Origin: JAADHY01 sp964428935
GTDB lineage: Bacteria; Planctomycetota; Planctomycetia; Planctomycetales; Planctomycetaceae
Direction: 5' to 3'
Assembly (NCBI GenBank): GCA_964428935.1
Contig: CAYSAG010000007.1
Span: 1 to 40,531 of the forward strand
DNA: 40,531 nt
In this document: positions 26,051-35,209 of the stretch, in pieces
Numbering within the stretch: the stretch's first letter is position 1
How the letters are laid out: every line of letters begins with the position of its first letter
The notes under the pieces: model-generated
Told to the model about the DNA's origin: nothing
What the model saw: only the letters and a program-made list of their open reading frames with translations
Databases searched by the model: none
Translations under genes and position numbers: made by a program

Positions 26051-27355
26051 ATGGCAGAGGTGCATCCGTTTCGCGCATGGCGGTACGACTTGTCTCAGGT
26101 CGGCAGTCTCTCCGACGTCACCGCCCCGCCCTACGACGTCATCGACTCGAAGCAGCGTGACGAGCTCTACAAACGGCACCCGTGCAACGTCGTCCGGCTG
26201 ATCTTGAACCGGCCGGAGCCGGGAGATGAGTCGCCCGACCAGCGCTACCAGCGGGCCGCCCGTTTGCTGCGTCACTGGCAAGCCGAGGGCGTGCTGAAGC
26301 AGGACCGCGAAGAGTCCCTCTACGTGTACCAGCAGGAGTTTGAATGGGAGGGACGCCGGTTTGTCCGGACGGGCTTTCTGGCCCGGCTTCGCTTGGAGGA
26401 ATTCGGCCGCGGACATGTCTACCCGCACGAAGAGACCCTGTCGGGCCCGAAGGCCGACCGTCTGGCACTGACCAAAGCCTGCAAGATGAACCTGTCGCCC
26501 ATTTTCGGTCTCTACCCCGACCCCGAGCGGCAGGTCCAGCAAGTCCTGGAACCAGCCGTCGCCGGCGCGACGCCGGTTGAAGCTCGCGACGACTTGGGCG
26601 TGATTCACCGAATGTGGCCGGTGGCCGACCACGCGGTCATCTCACAGGTCCAGGAGCAACTGCTGGACAAGCCCATTTTCATTGCCGACGGTCACCACCG
26701 CTACGAGACTGCTCTGAACTACCGCGAGTGGCTGCGTTCGAAGGGCGAGCTGAAGGACGAACGCCACCCAGCCAATTTCGTCCTCATGATGTTCGTCGGC
26801 ATGAGCGACCCGGGTCTGGCCGTCTTGCCGACGCACCGACTGGTGTCGGGCTTGCCACAGTTGACGACCGACGAGCTGGCTGAGGTGCTGCGCGAGCACT
26901 TCTCGGTCGAGCCGGTCGGAGCGGGCGAACAGGCGGCCCGCGACGCGTGGGAGCTGGTCCAAGCCGGGCAGCAAACGACGCTGGGTTTCGGCACGACGGC
27001 CGACGGCCGCTGGCTGGTCGCCGAGCTGAAAGACGCCTCTCCCATGGAAAAGCTGGCGCCGGACCACAGCCCGCACTGGCGAACCTTGGGCGTCAGCGTT
27101 CTCCACAAACTGGTGCTCGAACACTTGCTGCCGCAAAGGTGGCCGGAAGCCAACCCCGAGTGCCGCTACGTGCACTTGCTGGACGAAGTCGTCCAGGCAC
27201 TGCAAGACAGGGCGTGCTCCCTGGCCTGTCTGGTTGCCCCGGCCAGCGTGCAAACCGTTCAGGAAATCGCCTCCGGCTTCGAAAAAATGCCTCCCAAGAG
27301 CACCTACTTCTACCCCAAACTGCTTTCGGGGTTGGTGTTCAACTCGCTGGAGTAG
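26051..27355 (+). CDS. DUF1015 family protein
   Basis: ATG 26051 gives 434 residues beginning MAEVHPFRAWRYDLSQVGSL, the standard DUF1015 opening; upstream in-frame codons to 25838 are not supported. Family blocks seen are VTAPPYDVI, KADRLALTKACKMNLSPIFGLY, IADGHHRYETALNYR and KSTYFYPKLLSGLVFN. The His-His-Arg-Tyr-Glu block is the most conserved part of the family and a likely functional site. DUF1015 proteins are soluble and widespread, but I know no firmly assigned biochemical role. It lies between the PilT-type ATPase and xylulokinase on the same strand, each separated by more than 200 bases. Confidence 0.93.
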   Translation: MAEVHPFRAWRYDLSQVGSLSDVTAPPYDVIDSKQRDELYKRHPCNVVRLILNRPEPGDESPDQRYQRAARLLRHWQAEGVLKQDREESLYVYQQEFEWEGRRFVRTGFLARLRLEEFGRGHVYPHEETLSGPKADRLALTKACKMNLSPIFGLYPDPERQVQQVLEPAVAGATPVEARDDLGVIHRMWPVADHAVISQVQEQLLDKPIFIADGHHRYETALNYREWLRSKGELKDERHPANFVLMMFVGMSDPGLAVLPTHRLVSGLPQLTTDELAEVLREHFSVEPVGAGEQAARDAWELVQAGQQTTLGFGTTADGRWLVAELKDASPMEKLAPDHSPHWRTLGVSVLHKLVLEHLLPQRWPEANPECRYVHLLDEVVQALQDRACSLACLVAPASVQTVQEIASGFEKMPPKSTYFYPKLLSGLVFNSLE

Positions 27356-27613
27356 CCTCTCCGTTTCCGACCGACCTTCGGCCGCTTCTGGTTGCGCTTT
27401 TCTTTTGCATTTCTGCGTCCGCTGTGGTTGAATGGCACCGACGCACGACCTGCCGCCGCGCCGGCCAGCGAGGTCGGTGCGCGGCGGCGTCCGTCTGCTT
27501 TGACCTGCGCTGGGAAAACGGCGGCGCTGGCAGAGCTGCGAGCTTCCGGCCCGGCTCGCCGGGGACCGCACACGGGCAGTCGAGTGTCATTGGGAAAAAA
27601 GGAGTGGCAACGG

Positions 27614-29152
27614 ATGAGCGTCTACCTGGGCATCGACGTCGGGACCAGTGGCACGAAAACGCTGGCAATGCGGGAAGACGGCCAGATTCTGGCTACGACG
27701 ACCGTCGAGTACCCGCTTTACAGTCCCAAACCGGGGTGGTCGGAGCAGGCCCCGCACGACTGGTGGAAGGCGACGGTCGAAAGCATCCGTCGCGTCCTGA
27801 AAGAGGGCCAGATCAAACCGGCCGAGGTCAAAGGCATCGGGCTCAGCGGCCAGATGCACGGAAGCGTGTTTCTCGACAAGAAACACCAGGTCATTCGTCC
27901 GGCCATTTTGTGGAACGACCAGCGGACGGCGGCGGAGTGCGAGGAAATCGAGGAGCGAGCCGGCGGCCGTCGGGCGCTGATTCGAATGGTCGCCAACCCG
28001 GCCCTGACCGGCTTCACTGCACCGAAAATCCTGTGGCTGCGGAACCACGAGCCACGCCATTTCGCTCGGACCGTCAAGGTCCTACTGCCCAAGGACTACG
28101 TCCGGTTCCGACTGACGGGCGAGTTTGCGACCGAGGTGAGCGACGCCTCGGGCACTCTGCTGCTGGACGTCAAGAAACGCCAGTGGTGCAAGCGACTGCT
28201 GGAGAAGTTGGAGCTGGACCCGTCGTTGCTGCCTGAAGTGTACGAGTCGGAGGAGGTGAGCGGTCAGTTGTGCGAGACGGCGGCCGAGGAGACGGGTCTT
28301 CCTGCGGGCGTGCCTGTGGTGGGCGGCGGCGGCGACCAGGCGGCCGGAGCGGTCGGAAATGGCATTGTCCGCCGCGGCGTCATTTCCGCCACCATGGGAA
28401 CCAGCGGCGTGGTGTTCGCTCACAGCGACGAAGTTCAAATCGACCCGCAGGGACGCGTCCACACCTTTTGCCACGCGGTCCGGGGCAAGTGGCACGTCAT
28501 GGGTGTGGTGTTGTCGGCCGGCGGAAGCTTGCAGTGGTTCCGCAACAAGTTCGGACAGGCCGAGGTTGAAGAGGCGAAGAAGCGAGGCATTGACCCCTAC
28601 GAGCTGCTGACGGCTCAGGCAGCCGAGGCTCCGCCGACCTGCGAGGGACTCTACTTCCTACCGTACCTCACCGGCGAACGGACTCCGCACGCCGACCCGT
28701 ACGCTCGCGCGGCTTGGATCGGCTTGAGCCTTCGTCACGGTCGGCCACACCTGATTCGGGCCGTCATGGAGGGAGCGACCTACGCCATGCGCGACTGCCT
28801 GGAAATCATCAAGCAGATGAACATCCCGGTGCGAGAAATTCGGCTGTCGGGTGGCGGAGCCCGCAGTCAGCTGTGGCGGCAAATGCAGGCCGACGTCTAC
28901 GGACAGAAGGTTGTGACCATCAATGCGGTCGAAGGGCCAGCGTACGGCGTGGCGCTGCTGGCCGCAGCCGGAACGGGAGCTTACAAGGACGTTGTCGAGG
29001 CTTGCTCGGCCACGATCCAAGTCGTCAGCGAGACGAAACCGGACCCGAAGGCCAAACGAGCCTACAACAAGGCCTACCCGATTTACGGCAAGCTGTACCG
29101 TTCCCTGAAAGCAAACTTCGAGGAAATCGCCGAACTGATCGGCGGCAAGTGA
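27614..29152 (+). CDS. xylB: Xylulokinase
   Basis: The 512-residue FGGY kinase starts at ATG 27614, with AAGGAG at 27599-27604. Sugar-kinase motifs are present: N-terminal phosphate-1 loop LGIDVGTSGTKTL, the xylulokinase-type GLSGQMHGSVFLD, Asp of VVGGGGDQAAGAVG, phosphate-2 MGTSGVVFA and the C-terminal adenosine motif LSGGGARSQLWRQMQADV. GQMHG with this length favours D-xylulose over glycerol or ribulose as substrate. It would phosphorylate D-xylulose to xylulose 5-phosphate for the pentose phosphate pathway. No xylose isomerase is adjacent; the Gfo/Idh/MocA gene 2.3 kb downstream is separated by the restriction island. Confidence 0.94.
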   Translation: MSVYLGIDVGTSGTKTLAMREDGQILATTTVEYPLYSPKPGWSEQAPHDWWKATVESIRRVLKEGQIKPAEVKGIGLSGQMHGSVFLDKKHQVIRPAILWNDQRTAAECEEIEERAGGRRALIRMVANPALTGFTAPKILWLRNHEPRHFARTVKVLLPKDYVRFRLTGEFATEVSDASGTLLLDVKKRQWCKRLLEKLELDPSLLPEVYESEEVSGQLCETAAEETGLPAGVPVVGGGGDQAAGAVGNGIVRRGVISATMGTSGVVFAHSDEVQIDPQGRVHTFCHAVRGKWHVMGVVLSAGGSLQWFRNKFGQAEVEEAKKRGIDPYELLTAQAAEAPPTCEGLYFLPYLTGERTPHADPYARAAWIGLSLRHGRPHLIRAVMEGATYAMRDCLEIIKQMNIPVREIRLSGGGARSQLWRQMQADVYGQKVVTINAVEGPAYGVALLAAAGTGAYKDVVEACSATIQVVSETKPDPKAKRAYNKAYPIYGKLYRSLKANFEEIAELIGGK

Positions 29153-29710
29153 GAGGCAGTTAGTTATTGCAGTGCTGCCAAGCTCTAGCACATCTTACAC
29201 CGACGGTTTACGATGAAACAGGTGGCTGGTCGATGGTGTGCAGCCCCGAGCCCCTGGATAGGCTGGAACTAACAGCCATGCGTCGCGTTCCCCAGTTTTA
29301 TGTCCTGGCAAGACTTAGCGCGGCTTGCGCGGTAACCTTTTCCGGCTCGCAAGGCTGCGGACAGAAAACGGACGTGATACTGTTCGTCTGTTCTCAGGCC
29401 CGACAGACTCTGGCCAGACAATCCAACCGATCTCGCTTTTCCCGCCCGGGCCAGCCCCCTAGGCGCCATGTCGGATCAACCGACGAGCCAACCGCGGCTC
29501 TGTCTGGATACCGTCGCCCGCCGTCACCCAATTGGCGAGCGACAATTTCCTGCTGCTGCCCTCTATTGCTCATCGCGTTCCGGCCGCGGCGTGGAGTATC
29601 ATTCGCTACCCTACAATTATGGCGGTCGAGGAGTACTTGCTTGTTGGCATCTCAGTCGTGGTCCTGTGTCGAGTTAGGTGTGCTGCTCGCAAACAGTAGT
29701 GAGGGCCGAT
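29153..29710. other. Intergenic region at the left edge of the restriction island
   Basis: These 558 bases are richer in A and T than the regions to the left. One open frame covers most of it (29167-29742) but shows no recognisable domain and has an unusual Cys/Ser-rich composition. Near 29612 TACAAT could be a -10 box for the methyltransferase, without a good -35. I see no terminal repeats or integrase. Confidence 0.45.
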
Positions 29711-30637
29711 ATGTGCAGCTTAAGGGTTGCGTCCCACTTTGATCCCTCGGCAGATGTGGTCTTGTTTCATGGTGATTGCCTTGCTTTCTTGAAACAGCTC
29801 CCGGCTGGCTTTGTCGACCTGGTTGTCACCTCGCCGCCGTATAATCTCGGGAAGCCTTACGAGCAGCGCCTCAATTTGGAGCGCTACTTAGCGCAGCAGG
29901 AGGTTGTGATAAAGGAGTGCATCCGCGTCCTCAAGCCAGCCGGCAGTATCTGCTGGCAGGTTGGCAACTATGTCGAGAACGGGTCAATCGTCCCCCTGGA
30001 CATTGTCCTCTATCCGATCTTTGCAAGGCACGGGCTTCGCTTGCGAAACCGCATCGTCTGGCACTTCGGCCACGGTTTGCATGCGTCGAAAAGGTTCTCC
30101 GGTAGATATGAGGTAATCCTTTGGTTTACCAAGGGCGATGAGTATACGTTCAACCTCGACGCGGTCCGGATACCGCAGAAGTACCCTGGAAAAAAGCACT
30201 ACAAGGGAGCGAAGCGCGGTGAGCTTTCCTGCCATCCCCTTGGCAAGAATCCCAGTGACGTTTGGGAAATTCCCAACGTAAAGGCGAACCACGTTGAGAA
30301 GACGATTCACCCGTGCCAGTTCCCAGTTGAGTTGGTGGAGCGTCTCGTTCTGGCCCTGACCGACGAAGATGCGTGGGTCCTCGATCCGTTCATGGGAGTG
30401 GGGAGCGCGGGCATCGCCGCTTTGATGCATCGTCGCAGATTCCTTGGGTCGGAAATTGTCGAGGAATACGTCCGCGTTGCGGAAGAGCGCATCAGATTGG
30501 CCGAACGGGGGCAGCTGCGTGTTCGTCCGATGGAGCGCGCTGTATACGATCCCTCGAACCCTGCTAGCTGCGTTCCACCACGCTACGTCCGCCTGGGTCG
30601 GGCCTCGGGCCAGCGTCGGCTGTTCGAGGACGAGTAG
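29711..30637 (+). CDS. Beta-class DNA methyltransferase, probable N4-cytosine or N6-adenine type
   Basis: ATG 29711 (MCSLRVASHFDPSADVVLF) with GAGGG upstream is preferred; an earlier GTG at 29678 is possible. The 308-residue protein has catalytic motif IV TSPPYN (40-45) before the AdoMet motif I DPFMGVGSAG (225-234), which defines the beta class. SPPY rather than DPPY favours N4-cytosine methylation. The variable region between (about 120-200) should hold the target-recognition part. A BglII/BstYI-type endonuclease gene follows after 32 bases, so this is the protective enzyme of a type II system. Codon use (more GAT, ATA, AGA) differs from flanking genes, as expected for transferred DNA. Confidence 0.92.
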   Translation: MCSLRVASHFDPSADVVLFHGDCLAFLKQLPAGFVDLVVTSPPYNLGKPYEQRLNLERYLAQQEVVIKECIRVLKPAGSICWQVGNYVENGSIVPLDIVLYPIFARHGLRLRNRIVWHFGHGLHASKRFSGRYEVILWFTKGDEYTFNLDAVRIPQKYPGKKHYKGAKRGELSCHPLGKNPSDVWEIPNVKANHVEKTIHPCQFPVELVERLVLALTDEDAWVLDPFMGVGSAGIAALMHRRRFLGSEIVEEYVRVAEERIRLAERGQLRVRPMERAVYDPSNPASCVPPRYVRLGRASGQRRLFEDE

Positions 30638-30669
30638 GAGCCGTTCTTGACTCCAGTTGGAGATGGTTA

Positions 30670-31218
30670 ATGAAAATTGTTTATGAGTACTCGCATCTCG
30701 GCGGCGCTGAAATCCTGACAGTCCGATATCCCGACTTGGAGAAAGAGATCCGTGAAGTGATTCAGGGAGTTCGGGCCAGACGGTTAAAGGTGAGCCGCGA
30801 GAAGAGCATGAGAGGGCGATTGCTCTACTCGCCCTCGGACATGAACAGGCAGTTTCGGGCGGCGTTCCGATCACGGGGATACACTGAGTTGCGCGACACG
30901 TACTCCATTACGATTCCAAACAGCTCCATCCGAATACCAGGCGCGTTCAAGCAGATTGATTTCGTCAAAGGCAAGGTCCTTGTGGAGGTGCAGTTCGGGA
31001 AGTACGCGTTCATGTTTTACGACATGGCCAAGTTCCAGTACTTCTTCAACGAGAATAAGGCTGACGTGGGAGTGGAGATTGTGCCGTGCCATGCTCTAAA
31101 GAGTCGGATGTCGACTGGGGTCTCCTACGGGGAACAGTTGGTCTACGACATCGAGCGGCTCAAACGCCATTTCCCCGCGGTGCCCGTCAAAGTTATTCTG
31201 ATCGACGCGGAGTCGTGA
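30670..31218 (+). CDS. Type II restriction endonuclease, BglII/BstYI family
   Basis: The 182-residue protein resembles R.BstYI and the BglII family throughout: N-terminal VYEYSHLGGAEILTVRYPDL, the RLLYSPSDMNRQF region, and the catalytic segment QIDFVKGKVLVEVQFGKYAF. In BglII the active site is Asp84, Glu93 and Gln95; here the equivalents are Asp97, Glu106 and Gln108, so it has the unusual E-x-Q variant of the PD-(D/E)xK site. C-terminal MSTGVSYGEQLVYDIERLKRH also matches. BstYI cuts RGATCY and BglII AGATCT; I infer RGATCY or a subset. It follows the methyltransferase on the same strand. No control (C) protein gene is seen. Confidence 0.9.
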   Translation: MKIVYEYSHLGGAEILTVRYPDLEKEIREVIQGVRARRLKVSREKSMRGRLLYSPSDMNRQFRAAFRSRGYTELRDTYSITIPNSSIRIPGAFKQIDFVKGKVLVEVQFGKYAFMFYDMAKFQYFFNENKADVGVEIVPCHALKSRMSTGVSYGEQLVYDIERLKRHFPAVPVKVILIDAES

Positions 31219-31449
31219 ACCAACCAGAGTATGCGCGGGACGCGACAGCATCGGACCTGAGCCGCCCAATTCTCGGCACGCAGTAGATCACAGGCTCTCG
31301 GCTGGCTTAAACAAACGGTGGAAGTGAAGACGTGACTACGATTGGGCCCTCGCGTGGATTTCGGACGGGGACGCCCGCGTTCGCAAGAAGGGAGGCTGAA
31401 CTGCCGCATGTGGTACGGTCGACAGCTCAACGGTTGACGGAGGTGGGTC

Positions 31450-32832
31450 ATGAACGCCTTGGGACTATCACGGCAATTCCTTTCGGCACGCAATTTTAGC
31501 AGACGTCAAGTCATTTCGACGGCCGTCCGGTCTGGTCTGCTGTTTGTAGCACCCGCCGTGGTGCCGGCTCGAGTGCTGGGGCGCGAGGGCAAGACGCCCC
31601 CCAGCGAACGGCTCCACATTGCTTTGATCGGAGCCGGTGGCATGGGACGCGCGAACCTGTCCAACTGCCTGAAGTACGACGACGTCGTGGCGGTGGGCAT
31701 TTGCGACGTCTGGAAAGACCGCCTTGAGCACGCCATTCAACGGTTCGCTCCCAAAGCCCGAGCCTACCACGACTACCGAGAACTGCTGGCCCAAAAAGAC
31801 CTGGACGGCGTCATCATTGCAACGCCCCCGCATTGGCATTGCCTGATCGCAATCGATGCCTGCCGCGCGGGCAAGCACATCTACGTGCAAAAACCCATGA
31901 CACTTTACGTCGGCGAAGCACTGGCACTGAAAGCTGCCGTCAAGAAGCACAACATCATCAGCCAAGTGGGCACACAGATTCACGCCAGCGAGAACTTCCG
32001 CCGAGTGGTTGAATATGTCCGAAGCGGCAAACTGGGACCGATCAGTGTGGCTCGTACCTTCAACGTCATGAACCAAGGCGTGGGCGGAATCGGTCAGCAG
32101 CCGAACGGCGATCCACCCGCAGGTCTGGACTGGGACCTCTGGGTCGGACCGGCCCCCATGCGCCCCTACAACCCGCTGATCGTGAAGAGCGCCTACACGA
32201 ACTGCTCATTCATGGCCTTCAGCGGCGGCTGGACGCCAGGCATGGCTCCACACATCATCGACCTGCCCTACTGGGCTTTGAACCTGGACTACCCGCTGTC
32301 GACCAGTTGCTTCGGCGGCCGCTACGTCGTCCAGGACGTCGGTGACGCTCCCGACACACAAGAAGTCCTATGGCGATACCCCAAGTTCACCATGACTTGG
32401 TGGATGTCCTTGGTCAACAGCTTCGGCTTCGACTTTGGCCGTGGCAAGCCAGCCCGACGGCTGGGCATCTACTTCCACGGCGTCAACGGCACGCTCTACT
32501 CGAACTACTCCATGCACGAGGTGGTGCCGGAAGGCAAAATGCTGGAAGACCCGTCACCGCCCGAAAAGTCGATTCCGCCCTCCCCCGGACACGAACGCGA
32601 ATGGCTCAACTGCATCCGGTCGGGAGACCAGCCGAGCTGTAACGTCGATTACCACAGCCGAATCGACGTGGCCATTTCGCTGGCCAACTTGTCGATGAAG
32701 CTGAATCGAACCATTCACTTCGATCCGAAGACTGAGCAGATCGTTGACGACCCGGAAGCGACTCGGTTGTCGGTGCCCGAGTACCGAGAGCCGTGGAAGT
32801 TCCCCGCCGAATACTTGCACTGGAAAGTGTAA
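31450..32832 (+). CDS. Tat-exported Gfo/Idh/MocA family oxidoreductase
   Basis: The 460-residue protein starts at ATG 31450 with GGAGGTGG upstream. Residues 16-24 (FSRRQVIST) followed by a hydrophobic stretch form a twin-arginine signal, so the cofactor-loaded enzyme is probably exported folded. The NAD(P)-binding motif is IGAGGMGRANL (60-70). HIYVQKPMTLYVGEA is the family's usual (E/Q)KP block. The C-terminal part has the substrate-binding GHEREWLNCIRSGDQPSCNV motif typical of planctomycete members. Such enzymes oxidise sugars or their derivatives; the substrate is unknown. The gene is alone on this strand between the restriction pair and the cytochrome, with a strong hairpin about 110 bases after its stop. 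Confidence 0.92.
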   Translation: MNALGLSRQFLSARNFSRRQVISTAVRSGLLFVAPAVVPARVLGREGKTPPSERLHIALIGAGGMGRANLSNCLKYDDVVAVGICDVWKDRLEHAIQRFAPKARAYHDYRELLAQKDLDGVIIATPPHWHCLIAIDACRAGKHIYVQKPMTLYVGEALALKAAVKKHNIISQVGTQIHASENFRRVVEYVRSGKLGPISVARTFNVMNQGVGGIGQQPNGDPPAGLDWDLWVGPAPMRPYNPLIVKSAYTNCSFMAFSGGWTPGMAPHIIDLPYWALNLDYPLSTSCFGGRYVVQDVGDAPDTQEVLWRYPKFTMTWWMSLVNSFGFDFGRGKPARRLGIYFHGVNGTLYSNYSMHEVVPEGKMLEDPSPPEKSIPPSPGHEREWLNCIRSGDQPSCNVDYHSRIDVAISLANLSMKLNRTIHFDPKTEQIVDDPEATRLSVPEYREPWKFPAEYLHWKV

Positions 32833-33745
32833 GGACGTTTCGGCTTGTTTGTCCAGTGGAGCGGTCTTTCCGTCGGTTTGCGTCTTGGTCAGCGGTCGCT
32901 GGAGCTGGCGGAGGACAATGCGGAAAGCGACGACCACGCAGACACGGCCGGTCGGCTCGGGACCGGCCGTGTGCTTCGTCACTGTCACTGTGCACCGGAC
33001 CAAGCGCGGTGGCAGTCCCGTGGTGGCGGAGCACTTCAGCGTTCCGCGGTCCGCTGCCATGTTCCAAGCACGTGGGCGTCCCAAGTCGGGCGAGGGCAAT
33101 GGGTTGAGCCGCGCCGGTCACACTGAGCCTCCGACCTTGCCACTCAACCCGCATCCTGCCACTACGCTTCTCATATATGTGCGCCCGTCCATGACGATGA
33201 CTAGCCATTTCGGCACGCCTCTGCGACCCAGCACACGGATGCCGCCCCCGCCCAAGCGACTCAGCACGCTGGCTCGCTGACGCCCCTTTCGCTGAATCCG
33301 CTCAGGCGCCGAGGAGCGCACCTCTGCTCCTGTCTGGACCGATGCGGCCGACCCTTCCCTAGTGGCCACATAGACTTACGCGCCTTTGTCCGCAGCTCTT
33401 CCTTCCCATTGCACCGACAGGTCTGATAGGTCTGTTAACTTTCTAATGTTTTATTGAAATAGCAGTAGACCCTGTTGAACTCGCCTTGGCCGTGGTTTAG
33501 CCTCGTGACACGAAATGGTGGATTCACACCACGGCGCTGGCCCCGTGGAGCGGAGCGGCGAGTCTGCCAGCCAACGGTCTGTCCTGGTCGGGGGCAACCC
33601 CGTCGGACGGCCATCGTCCCCAGCAGGGCAGGCCGGGCGGACTGGTCGGACTGCGTAAGCAGGCCAGCGGAGGCAACGCGGGCAGATGCGTAAGTGGGAG
33701 TTCTTGGGGCGCGGGTCAGACTTTTTTGTTTTGGAGGAATCGGCC
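32833..33745. other. Intergenic region with a strong hairpin and an AT-rich patch
   Basis: About 900 bases without a recognisable gene. A perfect 12-bp inverted repeat lies at 32942-32972. A short AT-rich patch near 33430-33465 (TTAACTTTCTAATGTTTTAT) stands out from the GC-rich surroundings and may hold a promoter for the cytochrome, although no clear -35/-10 pair is seen. Confidence 0.45.
32942..32972 (+). terminator. Strong hairpin downstream of the Gfo/Idh/MocA gene, possible terminator
   Basis: ACACGGCCGGTC (32942-32953) and GACCGGCCGTGT (32961-32972) are perfectly complementary with a 7-base loop. The following bases are GCTTCGTC, with no T-run, so it may be a transcript-stabilising structure instead of an intrinsic terminator. 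Confidence 0.4.
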
Positions 33746-35209
33746 ATGAGAAGACGAAGTGGTTTCTGGGTGTGGTGTGCCGTGGGCGTCCTGGCGTTTC
33801 CGGCGTTGGCTTGGGCGCAGCCAGCCAATTTCGCCACCAGCCTGCACGGCACACGAGACGGAAAAGACCTGTGGTACAGCGGCGAAAACGGTGGCTTCGA
33901 AGCGTTGACGGGAATCCCGATCGAGCAGGTTGGTTGCAAGAAGTGCCACGGGCCGACGGACGCCGCGGGGAACGCGTACGGCGAGGACTACACGCCAAGC
34001 TGCGTCGACTGCCACAACGTCAACGACAACTTCAGTGTCAGCCAAGACCAGTGCTACAGCTGCCATGGCCGTCAAAAGACGGAAGCGGTCGCGTTGGGGC
34101 TGCCGGACGTGCACCGTGACGCGGGCATGGTGTGCTGGGACTGCCACTCCAGCGGCGACGTTCACGGTGACGGCACCGCGTACGCTTCGATGATGGAACC
34201 GGGCGCGATCGACGCAGACTGCGAGAACTGCCACGGACAAGGCGGCATGCCCTTGCCGGCCAACCACGACAACTACGATCCGCACCAAGGAAAGTTGCAC
34301 TGTACGGCCTGCCACGCTCAGACGGTCGTCAGTTGCTACAACTGCCACTTCGAAAGCGTTGTAGAAGCGCACCAGAAACGGCCGAAGCAGCCAATTCTTG
34401 GATTCGTGCTCCTGGTCAATCGAGAGAAAGACGGCAAGGTTCATCCGGCGTCGTTCCAATCCTTGACCTACGAAGGAAACGCTTTTGTGGCCATTGGCCC
34501 CTACACGCCGCACTCGATCATGCCTCAGGGACGAACTTGCTCGGACTGCCACAACCAGAACGGCTCGAACGCCGCCATTACCGAGTACAACGAGACTGGG
34601 CAGATTCACTTCGCACGGTGGGACGACGAGCAAAAGACGTTGACCGTTCTGCAGGGCGTGGTCCCAATACCGGCAGACTACGAACAGACCTTCCGGCTCG
34701 ATTTCATCACCTACGACGGCGACCCGCACGACCCAGTCGGTCCCAGCAACAACTGGTCGTCGATCGGCAAAGACACCTGGGATGCCCACCAAATGCTTTT
34801 CTGCTCGCCGCTGACCGCCGAGCAAATGGAGAAGCTGGGGTTCGTCGTACCGCAGCAGCCGTTCGGCGTCGACCTGACCATCAACGGCAATGACGACCTC
34901 GACATTCTCACTCCGGCAGACAACGTGTCGGTCGACGTCACCGTGACCGCGGGAGACCAGGACGGCGTCGCGGCCGACTGGTGGATCGTGGCGAGCACGG
35001 TCTGGGGTTGGTACTACTGGGACCCGTTCACCGGCGACTGGTTCCCGGGCTTCTACCCCAGTTTGGTGGACTTCCCCATTCTCGACGTCGACAACTTCAA
35101 CCTCTACAACGGAACCCTGCCGGCCGGTTACTACAACTTCTGGTTCGCCGTCTTCCCCGACGGCGGTGACATGGCCATCGACGTGGTTCCCCTGTACGTG
35201 ACCCAGTAG
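33746..35209 (+). CDS. Octaheme c-type cytochrome with C-terminal beta domain, secreted
   Basis: ATG 33746, with GGAGG at 33733-33737, gives 487 residues. A signal peptide (MRRRSGF, hydrophobic core, AWAQPA near 24) directs export. Eight CxxCH heme-binding sites lie at residues 64-68, 86-90, 103-107, 130-134, 159-163, 186-190, 197-201 and 265-269. The region 37-63 (DGKDLWYSGENGGFEALTG) precedes the first heme. The last 150 residues have no heme and read as a beta-sandwich-like module (ILTPADNVSVDVTVTA, then many aromatic residues). Eight hemes recall octaheme reductases/oxidoreductases, but I do not recognise the exact family or a catalytic heme. It likely transfers electrons in the periplasm. 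It stands alone, followed by a clear terminator. Confidence 0.9.
   Translation: MRRRSGFWVWCAVGVLAFPALAWAQPANFATSLHGTRDGKDLWYSGENGGFEALTGIPIEQVGCKKCHGPTDAAGNAYGEDYTPSCVDCHNVNDNFSVSQDQCYSCHGRQKTEAVALGLPDVHRDAGMVCWDCHSSGDVHGDGTAYASMMEPGAIDADCENCHGQGGMPLPANHDNYDPHQGKLHCTACHAQTVVSCYNCHFESVVEAHQKRPKQPILGFVLLVNREKDGKVHPASFQSLTYEGNAFVAIGPYTPHSIMPQGRTCSDCHNQNGSNAAITEYNETGQIHFARWDDEQKTLTVLQGVVPIPADYEQTFRLDFITYDGDPHDPVGPSNNWSSIGKDTWDAHQMLFCSPLTAEQMEKLGFVVPQQPFGVDLTINGNDDLDILTPADNVSVDVTVTAGDQDGVAADWWIVASTVWGWYYWDPFTGDWFPGFYPSLVDFPILDVDNFNLYNGTLPAGYYNFWFAVFPDGGDMAIDVVPLYVTQ

Noticed and set aside
29167..29742. Open frame between xylulokinase and the methyltransferase
   Set aside because: It has no recognisable domain, atypical Cys/Ser-rich composition and no supporting ribosome site, so it is left as intergenic.
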